Shown: one piece after another, positions 54,318-63,235 of the stretch | How positions within the stretch are numbered: position 1 is the first letter of the stretch | How the letters are laid out: the number at the start of each line of letters is the position of its first letter | Assembly (NCBI RefSeq): GCF_027920805.1 | Contig: NZ_JANWOI010000003.1 | Location: forward strand, 1-64,000 | Source: Govania unica | GTDB taxonomy: Bacteria; Pseudomonadota; Alphaproteobacteria; Sphingomonadales; Govanellaceae | DNA length: 64,000 bases | Direction of reading: 5' to 3' | The notes under the pieces: model-generated | The model's database searches: none | Told to the model about the DNA's origin: nothing | The model's input: the letters and a program-made list of their open reading frames with translations, nothing else | Made by a program: the position numbers and the translations under genes

Positions 54318-54777
54318 GCCGATTCTTGGCATGCTCCGCCTCATGAAGGGGCTCAAGCGGGCCGTGGGCACCTGCCGTGAAAATAACTGGGAATCGGTTC
54401 TGGCCATGCTTCAAACCATGGCGCCGGAGGCTCAGGCCTAGGGCAGTCTGGTGTGTGAAATGGTGCGTCCTCAGCCTCCTGTTTTGGGTTTGGCTGCATT
54501 CCGCTGGCTTCGGGGCTTGATCCCTTTTGCGATTTTGCGCTATCGTTCGAAAAAATATGGCCTTGCCGGAAGGTGCTCAATCTTCCGGACAGGTTCGTAA
54601 AACTAAAAAATTTAAGCCTATAAGCCAAATACAAGAGCTGAATGGCTGTTTGCCGATGGGTGTGGAGACGTTACGTCGCGTGACGATTGAAGCCCCCAAG
54701 GATGAGGGACGTGACCATAACGAGGTGCGCCTGCATGCTGTAACTCCAGCCTGCGGGCACAGTGTCGTTAGTCTGTC
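54318..54777. other. Gap before the TonB operon, no secure gene
   Basis: 460 bases. A 41-codon frame at 54316-54441 (MPILGMLRLMKGLKRAVG...) has acceptable codon use but no Shine-Dalgarno and its start lies in the preceding terminator tail; I do not call it. The AT-rich part around 54545-54640 may hold the promoter of the next operon. An inverted repeat GCCGGAAG...CTTCCGGAC lies at 54563-54587. Confidence 0.4.
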
Positions 54778-55719
54778 GTGAGTTTGGTCTTTGGGGGACG
54801 TGTGGACGCAAGGTATCTAGAACGGGACAGAGGGGCCTTCCTTACTGTCGGGCTGCGAGGCCGTTGCGTCCTGTCGCGTTGCCTTGGTGGCATGGTGCTT
54901 GGGGCCGGGCTGATGCTGCCCCTGCCGAGCGGGGCGGAAGTGCCACAGAGCAAAGAGCCCGTAGCGGTTGCGAAAGAGGTTGGGCCGACCAGGGATGGTC
55001 CGGTGCGCGACATGATCGAAACCGGGGTTGAGGCGCAGAAACAGGCCCTGGCCTCACAACAGCGCATCGACAAGACGGTGCAGGAAACCGCGGAACTCGC
55101 CCTCCGTTACAAGAACGTACTTAAGGAAATCGACGACCTCAAGGCCTATAACAGGCAGCTTGAGCGGCAGATCGCCAATCAGCTTGCGGAAATCACGACG
55201 CTTACGTCCTCAACCTCGCAAATGGTCGAGGTGGAACGCAAGCTTGTGCCGCTGATGGGGCGGATGACGGAGTCGCTTGCGGAATTTGTCGATCTGGATC
55301 TGCCCTTTCGGCTGCAGGAGCGGCGGGCGGCGATCGCCCGTTTGCGCGCGCTGCTGGATCGCCCGGACGTGGCCCTGTCGGAAAAATTTCGCGCCGTTAT
55401 TGCTGCTTATGACAGCGAAAGCGCTTATGGCCGGGCCTTTTCGTCCTATGACGGCAGCCTGGACATGAAGGGCAAACCGCAGGCGGGCCAATATCTTCAG
55501 GTCGGGCGCGTGGCCCTGCTGTTCCAGACCCGGGACGGGAAGTTTTCGGCGCTGTGGAACCCGCAGACAAAAGGCTGGGATGTCCTTGATCAAAGCTATG
55601 CCGAGGGCATCGCGCGGGGGATCGAGGTCGCCCGTGCCGAAGCTCCGGCGGAACGGTTGTTGCCACTGCCGCTCCGGGTTCCCGAGGTGCAGAAACCTTC
55701 GCCGGAGAGCAAACCATGA
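54778..55719 (+). CDS. DUF3450 protein of a TonB energy-transduction operon
   Basis: A 313-residue periplasmic protein. After an N-terminal export signal (VLSRCLGGMVLGAGLMLPLPSG) comes a long coiled coil at about 85-150 and a C-terminal domain with AYDSESAYGRAFSSYDG and VGRVALLFQTRDGKFSALWNPQTKGWDVLD. DUF3450 proteins are the first gene of TtpC-type TonB systems. The start is uncertain: GTG 54778 opens the frame and has no Shine-Dalgarno; GTG 54802 has one at short spacing. It ends by ATGA overlap with the next gene. Confidence 0.8.
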   Translation: MSLVFGGRVDARYLERDRGAFLTVGLRGRCVLSRCLGGMVLGAGLMLPLPSGAEVPQSKEPVAVAKEVGPTRDGPVRDMIETGVEAQKQALASQQRIDKTVQETAELALRYKNVLKEIDDLKAYNRQLERQIANQLAEITTLTSSTSQMVEVERKLVPLMGRMTESLAEFVDLDLPFRLQERRAAIARLRALLDRPDVALSEKFRAVIAAYDSESAYGRAFSSYDGSLDMKGKPQAGQYLQVGRVALLFQTRDGKFSALWNPQTKGWDVLDQSYAEGIARGIEVARAEAPAERLLPLPLRVPEVQKPSPESKP

Positions 55720-57107
55720 TCCGGCACTGGTTTTTATCTGTGCTGCTGTCGGGGGGCGTTCTGCTATCGGCTGCGGCGGGGCAGGCTGCGACTCCGGTCG
55801 ATCAGGGCGGCAAGGCGCATTCGCTTGAGGAGCTTCTCGACCTCGTAAAGCAGGGCCGGGCCAGCGAAGCACGGGAGAATCAGGCCCGCGAACAAAGGTT
55901 TCTGCAAGCGCGGGACAAGCAGAAATCGCTTTTGGTCGAGGCCGAGGCCGAGCGCGCCGCCGAAGACCGGCGCAGTAGCGCGCTTGAGGCGGCATTTGCG
56001 GTCAATGATCTGCGCCTCGCGGATCTGCAAAAAAACATCGATTCTGAATTCGGGTCGGTCAAGGAACTGAGCGGCGTGCTGCAATATGCCGCCATAGACA
56101 ATCGCCGGATTCTGGATCGGTCGATTGTTAGTGGTGAACTGCCCAATCGTGGGGCGCGTCTCGCGCCTTTGGCGGAGGCGGCGGCGGGGGCCGTGAGGTT
56201 GCCGACCATCGAGGATATCGAAATCCTTTGGTATGAAACCCTGCGGGAGATGACCGAAGCCGGTAAGATTGTCACCTTCCGGGCCGATGTCATGCAGCCC
56301 GACGGCGCACGCAAGGCCTGGGATGTGTTGCGGGTCGGCGCTTTTTCGCTGACGAGCGGCGATCGCTTCATTCAATATGCCGCCGAGACCGGCACGCTTG
56401 AACGTTTGGCGCGCCAGCCGGCCATGAGCTATCGCGAGGCTGCGGCGGCGTTTCAAAAGGCGGCTCCCGGCAGCATCGCTGCCTATCCGGTCGACCCCAC
56501 GCGCGGGGTGCTGCTGGATCGTCTGGTGCAACAACCGAGCCTTTATGAGCGCATCGATCGCGGCGGCTTCATCAGCTATCTGATTATCGGCCTTGGGCTG
56601 TTCTGTTTGTTGCTGATCGGGGAGCGGCTTTTGTTCCTGACCTTTGCCGGCTACAGGCTGAGGGGACAAATGAGCAGCGATGTGCCGCTTGGCGACAATG
56701 CGCTTGGCCGGGTGTTGAGCGTCTATGAGCAGAACCGCAACGCGGATGTGGAGACGCTCGACTTCAAGATCAATGAAAGCATCATGCTTGAAGTGCCGCT
56801 GTTCGAGCGCTGGATCAATATCATTCGCGTCATATCGCGCGCCGCACCTCTACTCGGGTTATTGGGCACGGCTATTGGCATGGTGCAGACCTTTCAGGCG
56901 GTCAGCCTGTTGGGCACCGGCGGCACCAAAATTCTGGCCGCGGGCGTGGCGCAGGCCATGGTGCCCACGGTGCTTGGCCTTGTGGTCGCGATTCCGGCGC
57001 TTTTCGCTCATAATCTCATCGCCAGCATGAGCCGCCGCATGGTCCAGATCCTGCGCGAACAAAGCGCCGGTATCGTCGCGGTCCATGCCGAGCGGGAGCA
57101 TAAGTAG
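55716..57107 (+). CDS. TtpC-like long ExbB/TolQ proton channel family protein
   Basis: A 463-residue protein. A signal peptide (1-25), a periplasmic coiled coil (about 35-110) and a middle domain precede the MotA/TolQ/ExbB domain. Membrane segments lie at about 283-303 (ISYLIIGLGLFCLLLIGERLL), 375-398 (ISRAAPLLGLLGTAIGMVQTF) and 415-440. This is the extended form known as TtpC, which works with a normal ExbB/ExbD/TonB set in Vibrio-type TonB2 systems. Confidence 0.88.
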   Translation: MIRHWFLSVLLSGGVLLSAAAGQAATPVDQGGKAHSLEELLDLVKQGRASEARENQAREQRFLQARDKQKSLLVEAEAERAAEDRRSSALEAAFAVNDLRLADLQKNIDSEFGSVKELSGVLQYAAIDNRRILDRSIVSGELPNRGARLAPLAEAAAGAVRLPTIEDIEILWYETLREMTEAGKIVTFRADVMQPDGARKAWDVLRVGAFSLTSGDRFIQYAAETGTLERLARQPAMSYREAAAAFQKAAPGSIAAYPVDPTRGVLLDRLVQQPSLYERIDRGGFISYLIIGLGLFCLLLIGERLLFLTFAGYRLRGQMSSDVPLGDNALGRVLSVYEQNRNADVETLDFKINESIMLEVPLFERWINIIRVISRAAPLLGLLGTAIGMVQTFQAVSLLGTGGTKILAAGVAQAMVPTVLGLVVAIPALFAHNLIASMSRRMVQILREQSAGIVAVHAEREHK

Positions 57108-57117
57108 GGAGGCGGAT

Positions 57118-57657
57118 ATGCATGATCTCCCCCTGTCCCTGATTGGCGGCTTGACCGGCATCGGCCAGTTCATGAGCCGCGGCGGGATGATATTTTTCTG
57201 GCTGTTTGCCATCACCTGCCTGTTGTGGGCGGTGATTGCCGAGCGCCTGATGTATTACGGCGCGGGCAGTCAGCGCGATATCCGCCGCGCTCTCGATCTG
57301 TGGCGCGGGCGTAAGGAGCGGAAATCCTGGTATGCACGCAAGATCCGCGCCGCCCTATTGTCTCAGGTCGGGCTCAATCTCACACGCGGCATGACGGTGG
57401 TGAAGACCCTGACCTTGCTTTGTCCGATGGTCGGGCTTTTGGGCACGATGTTCGCGCTGATTGCGCTGTTTGATCGCATCGCGCTGGTTGGGGCCGGAAA
57501 TGTATCGACGCTTGCGGGGGATCTGGCGCGGGCCGCCATTCCTGCCATGGCCGGCATGGTGGTGGCGCTGTCGGGTGTGCTGGCCGGGTTTTATCTGACC
57601 CGCCGCGCCGCGCAGGCGGTGACGTTGCTTGAAGACCGCCTTGGACTGGATCGCTGA
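57118..57657 (+). CDS. ExbB-like proton channel protein
   Basis: A 179-residue ExbB/TolQ protein with three membrane segments at about 22-42, 95-120 and 135-160. The pore-side motif LTLLCPMVGLLGTMFALIALF (pattern) and AAIPAMAGMVVALSGVLAGFYL hold the conserved small residues. GGGAGG precedes ATG 57118. It follows the TtpC-like gene by 10 bases and is 3 bases before tonB; in comparable operons an exbD gene would stand in that place. Confidence 0.88.
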   Translation: MHDLPLSLIGGLTGIGQFMSRGGMIFFWLFAITCLLWAVIAERLMYYGAGSQRDIRRALDLWRGRKERKSWYARKIRAALLSQVGLNLTRGMTVVKTLTLLCPMVGLLGTMFALIALFDRIALVGAGNVSTLAGDLARAAIPAMAGMVVALSGVLAGFYLTRRAAQAVTLLEDRLGLDR

Positions 57658-57660
57658 GCC

Positions 57661-58305
57661 ATGCGGATTCCCCCGGCGTTTTCAAGATATGGTCTGGCGC
57701 TGGTGGTGGGCGTGGTGGTGGCCGCCATTATTTTTCTGATGATGTATCTGATCGTCGCCACCGGTGAACGGGCCATTATCGAAAAAGTGGCGATCTATAA
57801 ACTTGAGGCCGATGTCCGTGCGGCGCATGAGCAGCGGCTGTCGCAAAGCCGCCTGCCGCCGCGCCCGAGCGAAGCCGACGCACCGCCCGAAACCATCTCG
57901 GTTCCGCGCATCAAGACGGCCAAGCCTGCCCATCTGGGCACGGCGGATCTGGGCGGCGGGGACCGTCCGCTTAAAGCGTCCGGCCCCGATGCCGGTGCCC
58001 TCAATCAGGCGGTCGAGGGCGATTACCTGCCGATCGTGCGCGTGCGGCCGAATTATCCGCGCCGTGCATTGGACAAGGGCATCACGGGTTATGTGCTGGT
58101 GGAGCTGACGGTGACGCCGTCAGGGGCGACCGAAGGGGCGCGGGTCATTGATTCCGCCCCGGGCACGGTGTTTGATCAGGCGGCGCTCGCGGCGGCGCGG
58201 CAGTTTCGCTATAAGCCCAAGGTCATGAACGGGGTGCCGGTGCCGGTGTCTGGCGTGCGCTATAAATTCACTTTTGAAATCACCAAATCCAACAGGCGGG
58301 AGTAA
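57661..58305 (+). CDS. tonB: Energy transducer TonB
   Basis: A 214-residue TonB with an inner-membrane anchor at about 10-33 (YGLALVVGVVVAAIIFLMMYL), a periplasmic linker with several Pro, and the C-terminal domain at about 118-208: VRVRPNYPRRALDKGITGYVLVELTV, then AALAAARQFRYKPKVMNGVPV. It passes proton-motive energy to outer-membrane receptors such as BtuB. The linker is short and lacks long Pro-Lys repeats. Confidence 0.9.
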   Translation: MRIPPAFSRYGLALVVGVVVAAIIFLMMYLIVATGERAIIEKVAIYKLEADVRAAHEQRLSQSRLPPRPSEADAPPETISVPRIKTAKPAHLGTADLGGGDRPLKASGPDAGALNQAVEGDYLPIVRVRPNYPRRALDKGITGYVLVELTVTPSGATEGARVIDSAPGTVFDQAALAAARQFRYKPKVMNGVPVPVSGVRYKFTFEITKSNRRE

Positions 58306-58312
58306 CGGCGGC

Positions 58313-59578
58313 GTGGAACGGAGACCCCATCTCGGGAATGCTTTGCGCCGGGCAGTTGTGGTGATCGGCCTTATGGCTGTCGGAACGGCGCTGCCGCCGT
58401 CCGTGGCCGCCGCTGCTGCCATGCGCATGGCCGAGGGGGTGAACAGCAAGGTGCTGGACCGCATCGCCGAGGCGACGGCACAGGTGGCGGCGAAAAATTA
58501 CACCCGCGCCTATGCTCTCCTTGATGAGGCCCAGGGCTGGCGTAATCTCACCGCGGCGGATCGCACGGCCTTGTGGAGCGCTTATGCCGAGGCTTGTCTG
58601 GCCGAGGGGAACCGGGTGAAAGCGCTCGCGGCCTACCGGGAAATTCTCAAACTGCCCAATGGCGATCCGCGCTTTGCCGGGACGGTGCTGCATGCCATGG
58701 CTCAGATCCATGTAGCAGGCGGCCAATATGCCGAGGCGGAGAAAGAACTGGATTTGCTTGAGAAAGCCGAGCCTTTATCGATCGATGCCCTTGCCTTGCG
58801 GGGGCAGATCAACAAGCGTCTTGGCAATGACAAGGCGGCACGTGACGCGCTTGAGCGTGCTGCGCGGCAGGCGTCGCTTTCGGGCCGATTGCTGGGGGAG
58901 GCGGATTACCGCCTGCTCGGCCAATTGCAGTTCGAGGCCGGGGACAGAACACAGGCGCTTGAAACCCTCGGGATTCTCACGCGGCGCTGGCCGAGCAAAA
59001 CCTATTTCATGGTGCTCGCGAGCCTTTATGGCGAGCTTAATCAAAGCGCCCGCCAGATTGCTGTTCTTGAAGCCGTCAAGCAGAACGGCTGGCTCACCAG
59101 CGAGCCGGAGCTGATGGCGCTCGCCCAGCTTTATCTTTATTATGGGGTGCCGAATAAAGCCGCTCATCTGCTTGAGGACGGCCTGCAAAGCGGGATCATC
59201 CCGCATAATCGCCAAAGCATAGAATTGCTCTCCACCGCCTATGTCAATGCGCGCGAGTTCGAGAAGGCTATCCCTTTGTTGTTGCGGGCGGCGGAGCTGT
59301 CGAAAAGTGCCGAGCTTTATTTGCGGCTGGCGCGGCTCTATAATCAGATCGGCGACAAGGAAAATGTCGTCCTCTCCGCACAGACGGCGATGTCGATTGG
59401 TGGCGTTCAGCGTCCCGATGAATTGTTGGTGCTGAAGGGCATGGCCGAATTCGATCTCGGCCGTCTGGAGGCGGCGCGGCGCTCCTTTGCGGAGGCCGCC
59501 AAATATAAGGCGAGCGCCGACCTTGCCCAGTCCTGGATCGCCTATATCGATAATGAAGAACGCCAAAAAAACGATTAG
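58313..59578 (+). CDS. Exported tetratricopeptide-repeat protein of the TonB operon
   Basis: About 421 residues from the GTG at 58313 (GGGAG 12 bases before); a TTG at 58274 inside tonB is the alternative. A signal peptide or anchor (VVIGLMAVGTALPPSVAAAA) is followed by about nine TPR-like helix pairs, for example KNYTRAYALLDEAQGW, GQYAEAEKELDLLEKAEP, GVPNKAAHLLEDGLQSG. TPR proteins are the usual last gene of TtpC-type TonB operons, where they are needed for function. Confidence 0.85.
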   Translation: MERRPHLGNALRRAVVVIGLMAVGTALPPSVAAAAAMRMAEGVNSKVLDRIAEATAQVAAKNYTRAYALLDEAQGWRNLTAADRTALWSAYAEACLAEGNRVKALAAYREILKLPNGDPRFAGTVLHAMAQIHVAGGQYAEAEKELDLLEKAEPLSIDALALRGQINKRLGNDKAARDALERAARQASLSGRLLGEADYRLLGQLQFEAGDRTQALETLGILTRRWPSKTYFMVLASLYGELNQSARQIAVLEAVKQNGWLTSEPELMALAQLYLYYGVPNKAAHLLEDGLQSGIIPHNRQSIELLSTAYVNAREFEKAIPLLLRAAELSKSAELYLRLARLYNQIGDKENVVLSAQTAMSIGGVQRPDELLVLKGMAEFDLGRLEAARRSFAEAAKYKASADLAQSWIAYIDNEERQKND

Positions 59579-59633
59579 TCAGCCTGTTAACGTCGGAGCG
59601 ATCCTGTCTTGCCCCTCAGAAGGAGACACCTGC

Positions 59634-60617
59634 ATGACGACGGAACAGGGAGTGGTCAGCCCGGCGAAGCGTCCCCTTGGCAAAACCGGGATTGATATTG
59701 CGCCCCTGGTGTTCGGCGGCAATGTCTTCGGCTGGACTGTGGATCAGGACATGTCTTTTGCGCTTCTGGACCGGTTTCTGGATGCGGGATTTGGCGCAGT
59801 CGACACGGCGGATGTCTATTCGGCCTGGGTCCCGGGCAATGTGGGCGGCGAATCGGAGACCATCCTTGGCAACTGGCTGCGGGCCGATCCCTCCCGCCGC
59901 AGCCGCATGACCATCATCACCAAGGTCGGGGCTCAGGTCTCGCCGAAAAAACGCGGGCTTTCAGCGAACTATGTGACGGCTTCGGTGGAGGAGTCGCTGC
60001 GGCGGTTGCAGACGGATTATATCGATGTCTATTTCAGCCATTATTACGACCCGGAGACCCCGCCTGAGGAAACCCTGCGCGTCTATGAGAGACTGATCCA
60101 GGACGGCAAGGTGCGTGCCATCGGCGCCTCGAACCATAACGCCGACCAGTTGCACGCGGCACTTGCGGTGTCGGCCGCGACCGGATTGCCGCGTTATGAT
60201 GTCTTCCAGCCCGAATATAATCTTTATGACCGCAGCGGTTTTGAAAACAAGTTCCGGGATCTCTGTCTTGAGGAGGAGATCGGAGTCATCACCTATTACA
60301 GCCTGGCGTCGGGGTTCCTGTCAGGCAAATACCGCTCGATGGATGATCTTGGCAAAAGCGCGCGTGGCGGCGCGGTGGCCAAATATCTCGATGCGCGCGG
60401 GATGAGAATTCTCGATGCGCTGGATGATGTGGCGAAAATTCATGACGCCACCCCGGCCGAAATTGCTCTGGCCTGGCTGATCGGGCGTAAGGGCGTCACG
60501 GCGCCGATTGCGAGCGCGACCACGCTCGCCCAGCTTGAAAGCCTCATCCGCGCGACCAGGCTGTCTCTGAGCGGCGCGGATGTCTCCGTGCTCAACAGTG
60601 CGAGTGAGCCAATTTGA
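59634..60617 (+). CDS. Aldo/keto reductase (AKR11/12-like)
   Basis: A 327-residue NADPH-dependent reductase: PLVFGGNVFGWTVDQ, AVDTADVYSAWVPG (Asp and Tyr), TIITKVGAQV (Lys), VYFSHYYDPETPPEETL (His), PEYNLYDRSGFE, and IASATTLAQLESLI at the coenzyme end. AGAAGGAG precedes ATG 59634. It resembles YhdN/tas-type members; substrate unknown. Confidence 0.9.
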   Translation: MTTEQGVVSPAKRPLGKTGIDIAPLVFGGNVFGWTVDQDMSFALLDRFLDAGFGAVDTADVYSAWVPGNVGGESETILGNWLRADPSRRSRMTIITKVGAQVSPKKRGLSANYVTASVEESLRRLQTDYIDVYFSHYYDPETPPEETLRVYERLIQDGKVRAIGASNHNADQLHAALAVSAATGLPRYDVFQPEYNLYDRSGFENKFRDLCLEEEIGVITYYSLASGFLSGKYRSMDDLGKSARGGAVAKYLDARGMRILDALDDVAKIHDATPAEIALAWLIGRKGVTAPIASATTLAQLESLIRATRLSLSGADVSVLNSASEPI

Positions 60618-60658
60618 TGACCTGATCGTCAAGACAGCAACCGCAGCAGGAGCTCGTC

Positions 60659-61312
60659 ATGAAAATCGTTTTGTTGGGCGCCAGTGGGTTTGTCGGATCG
60701 GCCTTGCTGTCAGAAGCCTTGAACCGGGGACATGACGTGACGGCGGTGGTGCGTCACCCGGACAAGCTTGCGCATCAGCAGGGCCTCACCACCCTGCGCG
60801 GGGATATCTATGACAGTGAGACGCTGGCGGCGATCATGGCCAGTCATGATGCCGTGATCAGCGCCTTCAATCCCGGCTGGACGCCCGGTAGCCCGAGGCC
60901 TGAAATGTATGAGGACCAGGTACGCGGCACGGCGTCGATCCTGGCCGCGATCAAAAAAGCCGGGGTCCGGCGCGTTCTGTGGGTCGGCGGCGCCGGAGGG
61001 CTTGAGGTGTCGCCCGGTGTGGCGCTGATCGATACGCCGGGCTTTCCGGAGTGGGTCGAGCCGGGGGCGCGGGCGACGTCCGAGGCGCTTGAAGACCTGC
61101 GCAGGCATCCGGAGCTGGACTGGTCCTTTCTCGCCCCGTCGGCCAAGCTTGAAAAGGGGGAGCGGACGGGAAAGTTTCGTCTCGGGGGCGACCGGTTACT
61201 CGTGGATGACAAGGGCGAAAGCCGGATTTCCGTACAGGATTACGCGGTGGCGATGATTGATGAGCTTGAGCATCCGGCACATCTCCGCCAGCGTTTCACG
61301 GTTGGATATTAG
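60659..61312 (+). CDS. NAD(P)-binding Rossmann protein (YwnB/NmrA-like)
   Basis: A 217-residue atypical short-chain dehydrogenase: the glycine motif LLGASGFVGSALLSEAL at 5-21, VTAVVRHPDKL, HDAVISAFNPGW and RVLWVGGAGGLEVSPGV. No Tyr-x-x-x-Lys pair is in the usual place, as in NmrA-like or flavin reductase-like members. AGGAG stands before the ATG. Its end overlaps the convergent gene by 17 bp. Confidence 0.85.
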   Translation: MKIVLLGASGFVGSALLSEALNRGHDVTAVVRHPDKLAHQQGLTTLRGDIYDSETLAAIMASHDAVISAFNPGWTPGSPRPEMYEDQVRGTASILAAIKKAGVRRVLWVGGAGGLEVSPGVALIDTPGFPEWVEPGARATSEALEDLRRHPELDWSFLAPSAKLEKGERTGKFRLGGDRLLVDDKGESRISVQDYAVAMIDELEHPAHLRQRFTVGY

Positions 61313-61727
61313 GCAGGATCATCATCATGTCCGGTGGCGGCGGCTGGTCGGAGATGTCGCCGATGGGGCAATGGGTTCCGGCGCGGGAGACGATGGTGTC
61401 GACGCGCGCGCAGAGCCGGTTCGAATAGGCTTCATAGCCGAAGCTGCCATAGAATTTGAGCGACGGGCAGGGGAAGGCCAACGTCACCCGTTTGACATGA
61501 CCGTTACGCAGGTGGAATAAAATCGTCCGGTCGTCGACGATTTCCGACCGCCGCACGTTGGTGAGCGTAATGCAGGTATCGTTATAGCCGCGCGGGTTTT
61601 TGTTCGGTTCGACCCGGCTTTGGGCGGAGAGCGGGGCGGGTATGGCAATCAGACAGAGAACAGCCGCCACCGCGCCAATGCTCGCGGCCATTTTCAGGCG
61701 TCTGATCTGGTCCCTGACTTGCCCCAC
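61296..61727 (-). CDS. Small exported protein, DUF6491-like
   Basis: Up to 143 residues from a GTG at 61727; an ATG at 61691 would begin right at the signal peptide (AASIGAVAAVLCLIAIPAPLSAQS). The mature part has four Cys (NDTCITL, FPCPSL, RLCARV, THCPIG), likely two disulfide pairs, and the strand DDRTILFHLRNGHVKRVTLAF. This fits small DUF6491-type periplasmic proteins of unknown function. Confidence 0.65.
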   Translation of the reverse strand: MGQVRDQIRRLKMAASIGAVAAVLCLIAIPAPLSAQSRVEPNKNPRGYNDTCITLTNVRRSEIVDDRTILFHLRNGHVKRVTLAFPCPSLKFYGSFGYEAYSNRLCARVDTIVSRAGTHCPIGDISDQPPPPDMMMILPNIQP

Positions 61728-61993
61728 TATCGCGCTTTCGTCTGCGGTTGCCCACCGTCATCGTCCGGAGGGGATGGTATAGGTTTAGCTCATAAAAACA
61801 ATTAGATCAGGACTGTTCCTGGCGTCACGAAATTGTGACATCCCTAGACCTCCAGACTAGCGTCGGGCTCATGAACCCCTGATGAATTGCGGCTGCCGTA
61901 TATCTTAACGGTTTGGTTGCATCGTCCGCACGACGGACATAAAGTAACACGGGTTTTTCTGTAGCCGAGAGTAACGGGGGCGCGACAACAAGA

Positions 61994-63199
61994 ATGCAGG
62001 GTGTAAGCCAGGCGCTATGGACATTGTCTTATATCTTGGTCGCGGCCTTTGTCGGGGTGGTGGCGCGGCGTATTCTCGGGCTGGATCTGCTGCTTGCGGT
62101 GATGATTGCGGCAGTAGTGGCGCTGTTTTTCCTGCAGGTTCATGCCCTGATCCTGCGTCGGCGTGAACGCCGCGATGCCGATCATCGCATGATGGCCCTT
62201 TATGAGGATTATCAGTCGGCCCTCGGAGCGATTAAGGATTTGCGCGCGGACCTCGGGCAGCTTCAAGACGGCGGCGGTGCTCGTCAGCCGGATTCCGAGC
62301 TTGTGAGCGAGTTACGGGTGCTGCAAACCTTGCTTGCACAGGTCGCGGCACGAGAGAGCACCGGGACGGCGTCTTTTGCCGACGAGCGTCCGCAGCGCGA
62401 CGGTAAAACCCTGCCGGGATCGCAGAGCGAGCTTCTGACCGTCATTCACAGCGCGCTTGAGGAAAATCGGGTCGATCTGTATTTGCAGCCCATCGTTCGC
62501 CTGCCGTCGCGCAAGGTGGCCTTTTATGAAGCGTTTTCGCGCGTGCGGGACGGCTCGGGCGCGATCATTTTCCCCAATGATTATCTGCCGCTGGCCGAGG
62601 AAAGCGGGCTGATCGGCACGCTCGACAATATTCTGCTGTTCCGCTGCATTCAGGTTATCCGCCGTCTCGGGCCGCGGCGGCCCAATGTGCGGTTTTTCTG
62701 CAATATTGCGTCGGGATCGCTGGAAGATCAGGATTTCTTCCCGCAGTTCATCGATTTCATGATCAATAATCTTGAGCTGGCCGACCGGCTGGTGTTCGAA
62801 TTTTCGCAGGCCGATGTGCGGCGGCATTCGCGCGAGGTGGAGCGCAGTCTGGCGTCGCTTGGGCGGCGCGGGTTCCATTTCTCCATGGATCATGTGACCG
62901 ATATCAATTTCGATGCGGCGGGACTGGCGGCGCGTCACTTCAGCTTCGTCAAGGTTTCGGCCGATCTTCTGATGTCGGGCCGGAGTGGGATCGCTGCCGA
63001 GGATTTGCGCACCAGTCTGGCGCGTCATCAGATTGATCTGATCGTTGAAAAGATCGAGGATGAAGCGGAAGTCATCGAGGTGCTTGATTTCGGCGTCGAA
63101 TATGGCCAAGGCTATCTGTTCGGGGAGCCGCGCCCGAGCCGTGACGATGACCCCCGCGACGAGCCCATGGATCTGAAGACCGCGCTGCGCGATATGTGA
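61994..63199 (+). CDS. Membrane-anchored degenerate EAL-domain protein (TipF-like)
   Basis: A 401-residue protein with two membrane segments (about 10-28 and 32-52), a coiled coil (about 65-115) and an EAL domain at about 150-385. The catalytic motifs are altered: EAL-x-R reads EAFSR, the DDFG metal motif reads MDHV, and the KID strand reads KVSAD, while QPIVRLPSRKVAFYE and YGQGYLFGEPRP keep the fold. It is therefore probably a c-di-GMP binder without phosphodiesterase activity, like TipF, which recruits flagellar parts in Caulobacter. The 266-base gap before it holds no gene. Confidence 0.8.
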   Translation: MQGVSQALWTLSYILVAAFVGVVARRILGLDLLLAVMIAAVVALFFLQVHALILRRRERRDADHRMMALYEDYQSALGAIKDLRADLGQLQDGGGARQPDSELVSELRVLQTLLAQVAARESTGTASFADERPQRDGKTLPGSQSELLTVIHSALEENRVDLYLQPIVRLPSRKVAFYEAFSRVRDGSGAIIFPNDYLPLAEESGLIGTLDNILLFRCIQVIRRLGPRRPNVRFFCNIASGSLEDQDFFPQFIDFMINNLELADRLVFEFSQADVRRHSREVERSLASLGRRGFHFSMDHVTDINFDAAGLAARHFSFVKVSADLLMSGRSGIAAEDLRTSLARHQIDLIVEKIEDEAEVIEVLDFGVEYGQGYLFGEPRPSRDDDPRDEPMDLKTALRDM

Positions 63200-63235
63200 T
63201 CCTTTTTCTGCCTCTACTCTGAGTATCCCCGCGCT

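Noticed and set aside
54316-54441. 41-codon frame after the second PEP-CTERM gene
   Set aside because: Its start lies in the terminator tail, there is no Shine-Dalgarno and no recognisable feature.
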